The translations under genes were made by a program, and so were the position numbers. A DNA stretch of 64,000 bases, taken from positions 39,529,211-39,593,210 of the forward strand of contig OX442314.1 in the NCBI GenBank assembly GCA_949358305.1, given 5' to 3'. Under the pieces are notes generated by a model. It did not search any database and had not been told where the DNA came from. It saw nothing but the letters and a program-made list of their open reading frames with translations. Below are positions 1 through 11,625 of this stretch, one piece after another (position 1 is the first letter of the stretch; every line of letters begins with the position of its first letter). The DNA comes from Strigamia acuminata (taxonomy: Eukaryota; Arthropoda; Chilopoda; Geophilomorpha; Linotaeniidae).

Positions 1-219
1 TATACCTGGTTCTTTGAAAGGGTCTTTGCAAGACGTAGCTAATGGTATAGCTATTTTCCTCCAACAGTGGATTTTTAGTGATACTAAATTTCCAACTTTA
101 AATCTAGAGTTCTCAGTGTGGTCTGAACTTTGTCAAATCACAGCTAAAAAGTTTTCCAAATTCGTGGTGCCGTAGTTGTCTTCTGTACTTTTCAGCGTCC
201 CATTACAAAAACAACTAAC

Positions 220-462
220 TTAGTTTTTAAACAAAGCATCTTGGTCGTCTATTTGTAGAAAGACTGCTTCGAGCCAGCTGCTACTTTTGCATCCGTAAGG
301 GTGACAAAGTGCGAGCGAATCAGGCAGAGACAGCATAATTCTTTCTGCAAATTGGTTCTCAAACTCAAATGCAGATGCATTCTTCTGATTGCTGCTGTTT
401 TCACCTCGTGGGACATTCCTTTTTCTCAAAAAGTCTGCCACCACCGGTCCAACAACTTCCAT
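220..462 (-). pseudogene. Possible copia-type gag fragment
   Basis: This is an 80-codon open stretch. Its C-terminal half has a SLPDSL-type segment followed by a Trp-containing helix and the ending QDALFKN, which loosely resembles the UBN2/DUF4219 region of Ty1/copia Gag proteins. There is no zinc knuckle, protease or pol sequence next to it, and it stops just before an interspersed LTR-like repeat that begins near 481. It is probably retrotransposon debris. A chance ORF cannot be excluded. Confidence 0.2.
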
Positions 463-480
463 TTGTAGTGAGTGTAATTG

Positions 481-1080
481 TTCATGAGAGAGGGATTAGG
501 GGTGTCACTTCCCCCCCTGTTCTCTCATTGGTAGTGAATTTATTTAATTTTATGTAATTAAATTCTCAGAGCTCCCACGATTTTCGAAAATTTGTTTGAA
601 AATCAAATCTTTCCCGAAAAATCTGTGATCACCACATGTTTTTCCATTGTTTTCTGGTCGCCATTTTGTATTTTTACGAAAAAACAACAATATTGACCAA
701 ATAAATGCCAAAATTTCTCCATTTCTGAAGAAAAGCAATATTTTTTGGAAGCAAATAGAAATTTGTTTGAAACTAGAAGTTCAGAACCAGATCAAATATT
801 GGTCTGATTCCATGAGAACATGACTTTTGTGCCCTAAAAAAGCACGAAATCATGTCCAAAGAACTTCTAAATTTTCAAACCAGAGACTTTTATCGTTGTT
901 TTGCAACAATAAATTTACCCGAGCTAGTGCGCAGATAAAAAACAATCCTTGTCGTATTGCAACAAAGGATAGTCAGCATCCAGTCAAAATCTGCTTGGAC
1001 TTTGTCATTTTTGGGCTATAACTCCCATCAGACTCAGTAATAATTTGAGAAAGAAAAAATCAATCTTTTCTGGGCATAGG
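481..1080 (-). repeat. Left copy of a divergent LTR-like repeat
   Basis: This stretch aligns in order with 2630-3250. Both begin with 'ttcatg', then a GGGATTA/GTCACT box, a run of seven C, a shared 'TTTCCATTG/TTTCCTATTG' and 'GGTCGCCAT' block, and a later 'GGTCTGATTCCA' block. The two copies flank a gag-like frame on the minus strand, so they look like old LTRs. By eye the identity is about 70 percent, with indels. A third, inverted copy lies at 53040-53390. Confidence 0.5.
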
Positions 1081-1218
1081 AAAAAACGGTTTCAATGGGC
1101 TAGCCATCGATTCAATTTCACCTAGATCTTGGAGGAGTTCTGTCATGGACTCAATCATAAATGATGATGTCCAAATTCAGGCAAGAGTCCATATTCTGTG
1201 CAGTTTCTAGAACTTTGT

Positions 1219-2560
1219 TTATCGTCCTCTAAAATGCACAAGATGTATTGCACAAACTGAAAGGCAAACAAGCAATCCAGTATGTTTCATCAAAGTTTGA
1301 AAAAACAGTCTTGCTTTTTCAACTTTTGAAGTTGCTATCGCTTCCTCGTTGAGGATCGAAGCTTCTGTTGCTAGACAAGCTTTTCTGAGAGCTGCCCACG
1401 TATTATCCGCATGTAATGCAGTACGTGCCATGTCTCTCGCTGCCGGTCGCAAAATAGTCAAAATCTTACGGAGTTGTAGGCTATCATGGACTGGAATAGC
1501 CAGCTGTGTATACAGCCTCTCCAATCTAAATACTACTTAAGTGGCAGACTCATGTGATGCCTGTTGCATCTTGTCTATTTCTGCCAGTAACAATGCGTCG
1601 CTTGGCCTGAAATGTAGAAGTAATTCGTTTTCAAATTCTTGCCAAGTATTTTTAGCAGTCGAAGAGAACCATGTTCCTGCTTCACCTTTGAAAAACTTAA
1701 ATAGATGCTCTTTGAGCACCTGGTTGATAGAAGGTTCTGCAAAAGCAAGAGCCCCTTTCAAATCCATTAAGAAGTCGTGAGCTTCCATTTTGTCACCAAG
1801 AAACAATTCCAAACAGATGGCATTCACGCGCTTACTCAATTCAAAATTGCTTAAAGTGCGTGATACCGTTATCGCGTCTTTGGGTTTAAAGTCGCCTAGT
1901 GGTTTGTCCACTCCTTGGCCGAAGGTATTACCCCAGGCCAAAAGTGTCGAATTCGTAGTAACTGCTTGCGGCGTTACGTTTTGCGTATTGCCGTTCACAT
2001 TTACTGGTTGGTTTGAACGCGTGTATGACACAACTGTTTTTGCAGCGGTCGCCAATTTGTTGGCTTCGACCATTGCTTAGCCCGCCGCTGTCACGCTATC
2101 CATGACTGATTTCTGTTGGTTTAACAGTTCAGAAAAGGTTTTTATTGATCGCAAATGGGTTTGATTTGCCATTTCCGCTTCTTTGAGACGGCTGGTTAGG
2201 TCGTCAATTTCTGCGGAAAGGTCCGCTGATTGTCGTTTTGCAACATCAGCTTCATGTTCGATTTCCACTGTATGATTGGCCACTGCAAGCAGCGTGCTTT
2301 CCCATACGGCGTACGTGTTCATATTCTCGATTTTTAGATCGAAAATTTCGCATGTTGTCTCAAGCATTGCTTGGTCCAACGTTTTGTTACCTCCATTCGC
2401 CATTTCTTCTTCGATTGTCAAATTCAGGGATGAATCGTTCGAATCGGCGTCGGAATCTTCTTCTCTTGTAACGGTTTTGGTCGCTTGGCGATTTCCACGT
2501 GGGCTTGCCTGATCTGGTGTGTGGCATTGGCCGAACTGTGCCAGAAGACAGGTCCGCAGA
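1219..2560 (-). pseudogene. gag: Decayed retrotransposon gag
   Basis: One minus-strand reading frame runs from about 2560 down to 1219, interrupted by two TAA codons (at 2077-2079 and 1537-1539) that are in frame with each other. The N-terminal part is acidic and charged (DSDADSND, then EEEMANGG), followed by a coiled-coil-like segment. The middle part (1537-2073) carries a W..F....F pattern with 'GTWFSS' and 'WQEFENELLLHF', which is typical of the retrotransposon Gag capsid domain. No zinc knuckle or pol follows. The flanking 481-1080 and 2630-3250 repeats suggest a gag-only remnant of an LTR element. Class assignment (gypsy or other) is not possible. Confidence 0.6.
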
Positions 2561-2629
2561 AAAACAAAATGGACGCAAAGGATTAGTTTGCAACCAATTA
2601 GAGGTCAGCGATGTTGTGAATTTTAGCCA

Positions 2630-3250
2630 TTCATGGGGGAGGGATTAGTGATGTCACTCCCCCCCATTATCCCCATAAATCACGTGATTGGTTCGAAATT
2701 CCCAGAAGTTATTTCCCAGAGTTCCAAAAACTTTTAGTTTCTCGAAATTCCAGAATTTCTGGAAAAATCTTAGATTTCCACATGGTTTTCCTATTGTTTC
2801 CAGGTCGCCATCTTTGGTTTTTAAAAAAATAAAAACTTTGACCACAAAAAATGATTTGATTATTTCTGTTTTTGCAGAAAAACCAACATTTTGAAAACAA
2901 CAGAAGGTGATTGTTTGGTACTAGAAGCCATAGAACCAGATCATAAATGGTCTGATTCCAAAGAAACATGACTTTTGTACTTTTTAAAAGCACTCAAATC
3001 ATGTCCCAAAAGCTTCGACATTACCAAACGAATGGTTTTTACCATTGTTAAAACAACGGTAAGGTGACACGCAAAAGCGTTAATTAGTCCCACAACTTTA
3101 TTGTTTTGCAACAAAGAAGTAGAATACACAAAATAATCCCACAACTTTATTGTTTTGCAACAAAGAAGTAGAATACACAAAATAATCCCACAACTTTATT
3201 GTTTTGCAACAAAGAAGTAGAATTCACAATTTAAAAAGAAGAAAGACAAG
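2630..3250 (-). repeat. Right copy of the divergent LTR-like repeat
   Basis: This is the partner of 481-1080, flanking the gag remnant on its 5' side as read on the minus strand. It shares the CATGGGGGAGGGATTA/GTGATGTCACT start and the 'AACATGACTTTTGT' block with its partner. Its far end has expanded into the 49-bp tandem repeat listed separately. Confidence 0.5.
3089..3235. repeat. 49-bp tandem repeat, three copies
   Basis: The phrase 'cccacaactttattg' starts at 3089, 3138 and 3187, giving an exact 49-bp period. The copies are nearly identical, so this is a recent local expansion inside an older repeat. Confidence 0.85.
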
Positions 3251-5000
3251 AAAAAATACAATGAAAAATGATAAAAGATGTGTGAATTTCCTAAAGAAAA
3301 TCACCCCAAAACTTACGATTTTTAGCAGAAGTCTGCAGAAATAAACAGGGATATTACTAGTTCTCTCCTTCTGCCCAAAGAAAATAGCAATTGCGCCCGC
3401 TCGCCTACGCTGAGGCCTTCACCTCAGTCTGCACGAGGCTGCCTTCTCGACAGAAACGTGCCTACACTGGAATGTCTGCTCATCCCAATGAAGTGGTTGT
3501 TTGTTTGAGACAATCAGGTACATCTTAAAAGTAAGAGGCAAACGCACCCGTCGTCCCTAGTCTCTCTGGGTCCCATCTTTCAGCTGCCATCTCGAAGCCA
3601 TATCACCCTCCATTTGGTGCTGTATACCGCCCGGCATTTAAGATACATGTAACTACTGTCGGATGTGGAGTCCCAAGGAAACCATGAAAATAATAGATAG
3701 AGAAGAAAAAATTGAAGAGAAATAAAAATGAAAAAAGTGTAAATAAAAATATAAAAATCCCAAATTGCAGAGATTGCTTTAAAACTGTGGTTCGAGCACA
3801 GTCTCTACACAACCAGTAACAACTCGAAAAGTTCAAAAAAGATGAATAAAAAATTGAAAATACAGTTACAGGCTAGATTCCCAGTCTTTTTTCAAAGCTG
3901 GTAGCTACCTGAATATACAGATATCGTTCCTACGCCCTAACGAGCTCTCTGTATCATTTGGGCACTTCACCATCGGTATCCCCGTACCTCCGGCAGCCCG
4001 CCCCGCTGTCCAAGTCCCAGTCTCCACAGTTCTTGGGTTGTGTACACCAACTTGCAACTGTTTCTGACCAGTACTTGGGACAGGGTAGGAGTTATACGAA
4101 ATGAACCCGGATGAGCGCCTTGAGCAGCAGCAGGGCAATTCAGAGCTTATGAATCGCCACAGCAACCTCCAAGCCACTTTTCCCATGCTTGCCAGCACTT
4201 CGCTGCTACCCGGATCCCATTTATTGACAACCGCTCAGTGCATCCTGAACGTTCCATGCCATGCAACTTCCCCGTAATAGCAACCTGGATACCGGGTAAT
4301 ACCCCGGTCTTCAAAAGGTCTTTGTGCTCAAAGCTCAGTCCATTCTCGTCTCCTCGCCCGGCCCATAATGGAACCATTGGCTGCAATGTGGCAATTGGAT
4401 TATGCCCGCATTGGTTTTAGCGTAACCGCCTATCCCCCGTGGGTTTTGGATTGCCAGCCGTCGCCAGCGCACCTCTTCCTCTAATCAGGTTCAAAACTCT
4501 GCAGTTATAGTTTCATTACTTCACTTGGGCTTCGCACCAAGAAAATAAAAATAAAATGAAGGTTCAGAATCATATTTCCCTCCCAACCACTCAGTTTTTT
4601 AGGCTGAGCTAGAGAGAAATAGGAGACTTTTGGAAAGTATGGCTAATGTAAGTCCCTGCTTGCCATTACCCAGGCAAGCTGGACATGCACAGCCAAAAGT
4701 TTTTGTCAAATTAGGGTCCAATGGTCAGCGATTAGCGGCCGTTTCGCTTGCTGACCCCCTGTCACAACCATGACCAAAGAAGTTTCCCCCTCTTTTGAAA
4801 GAAAAGAGATTTGTCTAATATGGTGTTTTGCACCATCAGTAAACAAAAATTTTTCGCCAGAGAGTTCAAAATCTCGGACGGGCCCACAATTGTGAGTGTT
4901 CGGACGGACGCCACGTGGTCTGGGGAGGACCGCGAGGCGCTGGACGCAACACACACGATGATTAAATCCACGAAATACACGAAAGACACAAGTTTAGGTT
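3250..5000. other. Non-coding stretch with no recognised gene
   Basis: Only short open stretches occur here, the longest about 97 codons at 3905-4198 on the minus strand, and none resembles a known family. Base composition shifts between A-rich spacers (3650-3850) and mixed-composition blocks (3360-3640, 3900-4500). The mixed blocks may be untranslated parts of old transposons. I see no tRNA, rRNA or transposase signature. Confidence 0.4.
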
Positions 5001-5529
5001 TTGGTTATTACTTTATTGTTGTCTAGGGGTATGATATGGTGTCTCAAGGTGTATTTCCCAAATGTAATAGCGGTTTTGCCGCTATTCCTGATTGACCACG
5101 TGTCACGGCAATCGGTAGATCGCCATGACACGCGAGATCGGTTTTACGCAGTTTGTGCCGCGTCGTCGCAACGTTCTTTAGAAACGTGCGGCGAACACGG
5201 CGTGTTGGACGCTCAGGTCCCGACCGGCGACAGCATTGCTGCGTCGGTCCTTCGGGTCTCTCTTGCGATCAGCATTGCGAAGAAGGTCAGAACGCGACCG
5301 TTCGCCATGCTGGTCCAGAATCAACTATCGGGCTACTGCGGGGCCCACCACTTCCGGTTCCCAATTGGCCGGAGCCAACGACCGACAGCTCCACCATGGT
5401 GCGGGGGACCGCGCCAAGTCGCGCACGAGAAACACGAGGTGCGCGAGAGCTTGGAAGCGCCGTGTGTCGCAGTGAAGTGACACAGGCTGAGTGAACAGCT
5501 GGTCACAGTATGTATAGTTGAGCTAGGTT

Positions 5530-5562
5530 GTCCCGTCACAAGTGGCGTCCGCGACCTGGATT
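5530..5562 (+). other. LTR end and primer-binding-site-like motif
   Basis: The sequence ends a block with 'CCCGTCACA' and continues with AGTGGCGTCCGCGACC. A terminal ACA followed by TGGCGNCC is the usual junction between a Ty3/gypsy 5' LTR and its tRNA primer site. A near-identical junction occurs at 6786-6818. No gag or pol follows, so only the element's edge seems to survive. The GC-rich block at 5050-5500 may be the LTR body. Confidence 0.4.
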
Positions 5563-6785
5563 TCGTAATTAGCGTAAAAACGCTAGTAATAAAAATAATT
5601 TTTTTTGTGTAATTACTGTAATTTTGTAATTAAATTTTAAGTATTACAAATTCTTTTTTGAGAATTAATATCCAGACACCGGTAATGTCTGCGACCTGAA
5701 TTTAGTTATTAGCGTGAAAAAACGCAAGGAAAGATCATGAAAAGTTATTATGTAAAATTAATAGATTGATGTTGATTTAATTGAAGAAATTCAATTACGA
5801 AATATGGAAATCGATTTTGGTTTGAAAATCGAAAAGAGCAATATTTAAAATGGAATTTAAAATCTAAAATTGATAAATTGTATATTAATTTTGAAATGTA
5901 ACATTGTTTATTCTTTGTGTATAGAGGTGTCATGGTAAGTAAAACCACATGTTGCTCAAGCCCACTTGAGACCCAAAGGTCATTGAGCTTTAACTAACCT
6001 TTCCCCTCTTTTGAGTCTTTCAATTACCCCTAACGCCACCCATGATGTAAAAACCACTTGCTCTTGAAAACTCCAAACTGCACAAAAATAACAAAACTCT
6101 AAAAGAAGCTTAATAAAGATTCTTATTCTCTAATTAAATACTTTCTATCAACTCTATCTACAATTTCAAAAATAACTTTAAGTAAAACTATTAATAATTA
6201 TTTAAAGTAAAAATATTTCATAAGTAACAAGTCCTTAATATAAATTGAACTTAGAAGTAATAAAGTTAATTCTAAAATAAATAAAATATTACATGAATTC
6301 AATCGATTTTAAACTATTCCTCTGCCATAAACTTAAAACAACAAACTTGCTTAATTACCTCTACCACCCAAGAGAAACATTTCTTCCCCATCTGTACAAA
6401 CATATAACCGTGTTTAGACCATAACCAGACCCTTGATTTAATGACTTTCAACACCTTCTAAAGACTGAATGTCGTCTAACATTCCTTCCCATTTACATTT
6501 CAAAAATTTGAGAGTTGAAATAAAACTCTCTGGAACCCAATTTTCCACTCACTCCTTGGAGACTCTCTGCATCGACCACTCGTCCACCCAGAGATTTGCC
6601 ATTTTCCCTGTGTCAACTTAGGAAGTGCTATCAAAACCTTTCCCAAGTTCTACATTTACGGTAAGACAATTCCAGTTACCTTTTGGATCCACATTTAGTG
6701 AAGGGCCCCATTTCAGCATTTAATATTCTGAAATTAGTTAGTAAGAATATGTCTAAACTTAGTTTAGTTAGTTATAATTTAGGTT
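5563..6785. other. AT-rich non-coding spacer
   Basis: This is AT-rich DNA with no gene. A degenerate internal echo of the primer-site motif occurs near 5680-5700 ('gtctgcgacctgaattt'), followed by a similar 'ttattagcgtgaaaa' phrase, as after 5553. This points to a small internal duplication. Confidence 0.4.
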
Positions 6786-6818
6786 TTCCCGTGACAAGTG
6801 GCGTCCGCGACCTGGATC
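6786..6818 (+). other. Second LTR end and primer-binding-site-like motif
   Basis: The sequence 'CCCGTGACA' followed by AGTGGCGTCCGCGACC repeats the junction at 5530-5562, 1256 bp downstream. Two such junctions so close together suggest an old tandem or nested gypsy insertion whose coding part is gone. The following 80-codon open stretch (6683-6922) is not recognisable. Confidence 0.4.
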
Positions 6819-6922
6819 TGCTAATTTTCCACCGGCAGCGGATGGCTGTGCGGCGCCATTGGCGGGCAACATTAATTGCAGAGGGGAGAGGAAGAATCCC
6901 CGTGCAACTCCTTGGTTATTAG

Positions 6923-7367
6923 AAAAGATAAAAGACATTATGGTGATGAATCATCACTGATGATTGCTTAGACTTGGATGGAATTTGCAAACATTTTGAT
7001 GTTTTGCACGTCCTGACAGCCGAGAATTCAAATTCAAAGAAGAATCGGCATTGAATTGAATGGATTTTTTCATTTTTTTATTTTTTTTGTGGTAAAAGTT
7101 GTAAGATGTTTCATGCGAGACAGAAATGGAAGTGAAAAGAAAGAAAAATGAATTTTTGTTTCTTTTTTTCCCTTTTTTTGGGAGGGTTTTTGAATTTTTA
7201 ATATTTCATTAATTTTTTGAATTTCTTTTTTATTCAATTTGTGCGAAACGGTTGCTATAGTGGAATAAAAATGTATTCGTTAAAATAATGAGGTTTAAGG
7301 TACTGATTTATTCTAATTTTTTCATGATAATGAAAAGAAAGGTTATTAATATTAGGTCCGTTAGACG
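6923..7367. other. AT-rich spacer before the transposon nest
   Basis: This stretch is T-rich with several homopolymer runs. I see no gene, repeat boundary or RNA signature until the terminal inverted repeat that starts at 7368. Confidence 0.5.
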
Positions 7368-7581
7368 CAGGGGCGGATTAAGCTTTTTTGAGGCCCTAGA
7401 CAATTTTTTTCTGAGCCTCTTATAGCAAAAATAAAGGCTGTATAATTATGTTTTCGGCCTAAAATTGATTTTTTTTGTCTAATAATAAATGTATTAGCCT
7501 AAAATTGGATTTTTATTGCCTAAAATGTGAATTTTGGCCCTAAATTGGAATCTTTAGCCTAAAATTGGAATTTTTGATCTA

Positions 7582-7775
7582 TGTTATGCTGGGGCATTCC
7601 ACGAAATGAAAAGAACGGTTTTGAACAGGAAACAAAAACACGACTTTACTCGTTAAAAGATACAGAACAAGTGCGAGAAGCAAATACAGAGTTGTCATGG
7701 TAACTTAACTGTAACAATGTAAAACTTAGCAACTAGTGAATACACATTTCTTAACCATAACAATTGAACCCAACA
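7582..7775 (-). repeat. copia 3' LTR
   Basis: This 194-bp direct repeat lies next to the polypurine tract at 7776-7790. It has a duplicated 'taactg'-type hexamer (near 7707) that is missing from the other LTR. Confidence 0.92.
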
Positions 7776-7790
7776 ATGCTCCCCCTGAAA
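7776..7790 (-). other. copia polypurine tract
   Basis: Read on the minus strand, the sequence next to the 3' LTR is TTTCAGGGGGAGCAT. It is purine-rich and sits in the position expected for plus-strand DNA priming of a copia element. The pol stop codon lies just upstream of it, around 7799. Confidence 0.8.
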
Positions 7791-7798
7791 CCTATTAT

Positions 7799-10361
7799 TT
7801 AGCGCATAATTGGTTTCACTCCTAATGAGTTTCTAAACATTTCAAATTTCACTCTAGCCAAAGGTTTCGTGAACACATCGGCCTCGTTGTTTTCAGTTGC
7901 AACAAATTCCAAATTAATTCGTTTGAATTTAATTTGCTCTCTGATGTAGTGATACCTAACGTCAATGTGCTTTGATCGCCGGTTCTCTACATTGCTTTGC
8001 GCGAATGCCTTCGCGGGTTGATTATCACATTTCAGCACTGTCGGACCTCCAATCAGCGCTGGCAAACCCAGTTCTTCTATCAAACGCCGCATCCAAATAA
8101 TGTCTTTGGAGCAATCACACATCGAGATATACTCGGACTCCATACTGCTCGTGGCCACAACCTTCTGTTTTCGACTTTGCCACACCACCAGATTATCGGC
8201 CAGTTTCAACGAACTTCCGCTATAGGATCTTCGATCTATCTTGCAGTTCGCCCAGTCCGCGTCCGCGAATGCCGTCAGCAATCCCTTTTTGTTGCTGAAC
8301 ACCAGTCCAAAAGATTTGGTGCCTGCCAGGTATCTCAAAATTCGTTTGGCCATTTGCCAATGATTCGTCTTTGGCTTGCTGTTGAACTGTGCCAACACGT
8401 TCACGGCATGCGAGATATCTGGTCTCGTACTGTTGGCCAGATAAGACAAACAACCGATCACTTCTCTGTAAGGCTCGATCGTTAAATCTTCAAACTCTTT
8501 TGGCTCCATCTTCTCGTCGTCAGAGCAAGTTACCATCGGTGTCGCCATTGGTTTGGAATCTGCCATGTTGAATCTTTTCAAGACCTTTTCTGTATATTTT
8601 TCTTGTGTTAAAAACATATTTCCACTTTTGTCTTGACCAAATTCGATTCCCAACATATACTTCAAACGTCCAAGTTTCTTGATGTCAAAACATTTACGAA
8701 GTTTCTTCTTAATCTGTCGGCACATGTTGTCCGACTGTCCAGCTATGATCATGTCATCGACGTAAACTCCGATGATTCCACGTTCATTTCCTATTTGGAT
8801 CCAATAGACACATGCATCCGATAGACAACGTTTGAAACCCTGTTTTTCCAATTCTTCGTCCAACTTGTCGTTCCATGCACGACCCGATTGCTTCAATCCG
8901 TATAATGACTTGATTAATCGACAAACTTTGTTTTTCAAGTTTTTAAAAGTTTTCGTTATTAAACCTTCTGGAAGTTCCATGTAAACTTCCTCTTCGAGGA
9001 CTCCGTTGAAATAAGCAGTCGTCACGTCGATTTGTTCCATCACCCAACCCAAAACTACAGCTATTGCAATTATGAGTCGCATCGTCGCAATTCCTGCCAC
9101 TGGTGAATATGTTTCAGTATAATCGTGTCCGTAACGTTGCGTAAATCCTTTTGCCACCAGACGCGCTTTGTAGCGTTCCACCGATCCATCTGAGTTTTGT
9201 TTGATTCTAAACACCCATTTGCAGCCAATGGCTTTACTGTCCTTTGGCAAATCCGTAATCTCCCATGTTTTGTTCTTGTGCAAACTGTTCAACTCGTCGT
9301 TGATCGCGGTTTTCCATTCTGTTGCGTCCGTGGAGTTCAAAGCCTCTTGATACGTAGACGGTTCCCCAAATTGACAAAACATCGCTGTCCCTTCGAGATC
9401 CTCTCCCTGTTCATCTTCTTCCTCTTCTTCTCCCGTTTCCGCAACTTCCGGTTCCGCTTGCTGTTGCACCTGACTTCGGAGTTTCATTTGCGTTGGCTCA
9501 TATTGTTTCGGAACAGCATCGGCTTTGGTCGGTCGCCCACGTTTCGGTTTGGGCACTGGCGGAACTTGTTTTGGTTCGTCCTCATCACCACCAAAAACAA
9601 GAGTCATGACTTCTTTCGCATCTTGTTCGTTGGTTTCGTTGAAACCAAAATCGCTTTCCTTAAATACGACATCGCGTGAAGTCATCACTTTTCTTTTCTT
9701 GGTATTCCAGAGTCGATATGTCTTTTCCCCGGCTGAATACCCAAGAAATATGCATTTTTCTCCGCGTTCGTCCAGTTTTCTTCTTTTGGGCGCCGGAACG
9801 TGCATCACTGCATTGCAGCCAAACACTCTTAGGTGTTTTACAGACGGCGTTCTTTGATACCATGCCTCATATGGTGTCTTGCCAGTAATGTGAGTTACTG
9901 TTCGGTTTCTCACGTACACCGCAGTATTGACCGCTTCAGCCCAAAAATCTGCGCTCAAACGCGAGTGGATCAAACTCGACCGCACTAAATCTAACAAAGT
10001 TCTGTTCAGTCTTTCGGAAATTCCGTTCTGCTCAGGTGTGTACACCGCGGTTCGTTGGTGTGTAATTCCCTTTTCCGTTAAAAACTTGTCAAATTCTGCA
10101 TTAAAATACTCAAGCCCATTGTCCGTTCGCAACGCTTTTATTTTCTTCCCCGTCTTCCTTTCCACTCTGGTCAAATAATCTTGAAATTTTTCAAGCGCTT
10201 GTGACTTGTGTGAAAGAAAATAAACGTCGATTTTCCTTGTCTTATCGTCAATAAAAGTAATGTAATAACGATGACCGCCCTTGCTTTTTGTCGGGAACGG
10301 ACCAGCAATGTCCGAGTGTACCAAATCTATATTTCCGGTCCGGCGGCTTTTGGCCAGGCCT
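7799..10361 (-). CDS. pol: copia pol: integrase, reverse transcriptase, RNase H
   Basis: This is an open frame of more than 840 codons. The integrase core comes first, with D in HSDIAGPF, D in RTDNGLEY and E in QNGISERLNRTL. A lysine-rich linker follows, then reverse transcriptase with QMDVTTA-like IDVTTAYFNG and the catalytic YVDDM. The copia RNase H comes last, with SSMESEY, CDNQPA and SKHIDVRYH. No internal stop is seen. The frame does not begin with a true start: it continues upstream as AKSRRTGNIDL up to the junction with the inserted segment near 10356, and its upstream half resumes at 16680. It encodes the enzymes for reverse transcription and integration, but the insertion separates it from gag and protease. 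Confidence 0.95.
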
Positions 10362-10505
10362 TACAGCCAAACGCTACCGAAACGTTACCTGGTATTTTAT
10401 CATGTTACCTCGATCTAAATGTCCCAAAACCGAAGAGTTTTTGTACCAGTGCTAAAAACACATAGGGGGGGTCTCTTATTTGAGACACAGTACAGTATTT
10501 TGTGT

Positions 10506-11195
10506 CAGGCGCCACACAATGAGCTGCGCATGCGCTGACCCAATGAGCTGCGAGCTGCGCATGCGCTGACCGAATGAGTTGCGAGCTGCGCATCATGTGC
10601 TAAGCCAAAGAGCTGAGAGCTGCGCATGCGCTGACCGAATGAGCTGTGTGCTGCGCATGCGCTGACTGAATGAGTTGCGAGCTGCGCATCATGCGCTAAG
10701 CCAAAGAGCTGAGAGCTGCGCATCATGCGCTAAGCCAAAGAGCTGAGAGCTGCGCATCATGCGCTAAGCCAAAGAGCTGAGAGCTGCGCATGCGCTGACC
10801 GAATGAGTTGCGAGCTGCGCATGCGCTGACTCAATGAGCTGCGAGCTGCGCATGCGCTGACCGAATGAGTTGCGAGCTGCGCATGCGCTGACCGAATGAG
10901 TTGCGAGCTGCGCATCATGCGCTGACCGAATGAGTTGCGAGCTGCGCATCATGCGCTAAGCCAAAGAGCTAAGAGCTGCGCATGCGCTGACCGAATGAGT
11001 TGCGAGCTGCGCATGCGCTGACCGAATGAGTTGCGAGCTGCGCATCATGCGCTAAGCCAAAGAGCTAAGAGCTGCGCATGCGCTGACCGAATGAGCTGCG
11101 AACTGCGCATCATGCGCTAAGCCAAAGAGCTAAGAGCTGCGCATGCGCTGACCGAATGAGCTGCGAACTGCTGAGCTGCGAACTGCGCATCATGG
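10506..11195. repeat. Minisatellite with TGCGCATGCGC core
   Basis: About 20 copies of 30-36-bp units made from 'gagctgcgcatgcgctgac', 'cgaatgagttgc' and 'taagccaaagagctgaga' blocks. The unit core is the palindrome GCGCATGCGC. Several units have an extra CAT insertion ('gcatcatgcgc'). Two unit types alternate (…gctgaccgaatgag… and …gctaagccaaagag…). Short ORFs across it are repeat artefacts. Confidence 0.9.
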
Positions 11196-11283
11196 AAACG
11201 AAAATTGAAGAGGAAATCGATTATATAAGTTGTTTTAACACACACACATCTTGAATAACATATTTAAAACCTGACGTATGTGC

Positions 11284-11397
11284 AATACTGGTCAGATGAT
11301 AAAGAAAATCAAATGGTAGCCAATACTGGTCAGATGATAAAGAAAATCAAATGGTAGCCAATACTGGTCAGATGATAAAGAAAATCAAATGGTAGCA
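11284..11397. repeat. 38-bp tandem repeat, three copies
   Basis: The unit 'caatactggtcagatgataa…atggtag' occurs three times in direct order with a 38-bp period. No coding role is visible. It lies between the minisatellite and the 3' end of the caspase-fold gene. Confidence 0.85.
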
Positions 11398-11625
11398 TCA
11401 CAATAACAACAATTTTACAACAAACGTTAGATTTGAAAAGTGAAATTTATTTAATTGTCTTTTTAAAATATGTTTGTTTAAATTTGGAAAGTAACGGCAC
11501 TGCTTTTAAATATTTAAGAAAAAATTTAAAATGTATTTAATCAATTAATAGTAATTACCGTATCGAAACAGCATTTGTTTATGACTTTTCAGTTGTGTTT
11601 AGTATACTGTGACTAACTGCAAAAG

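Noticed and set aside
1537-2079. Alternative genetic code reading TAA as sense
   Set aside because: Two TAA codons in the old gag and one in copia look in-frame, but other genes (MADF-BESS with TAA, small ORFs) end with TAA in the right place and the elements are decayed. Chance mutations explain this better.
5001-5480. 159-codon plus-strand ORF in a GC-rich block
   Set aside because: Two other overlapping open frames exist in the same block, the codon content is not protein-like, and it ends in an LTR-end-like motif, so it is more likely LTR sequence.
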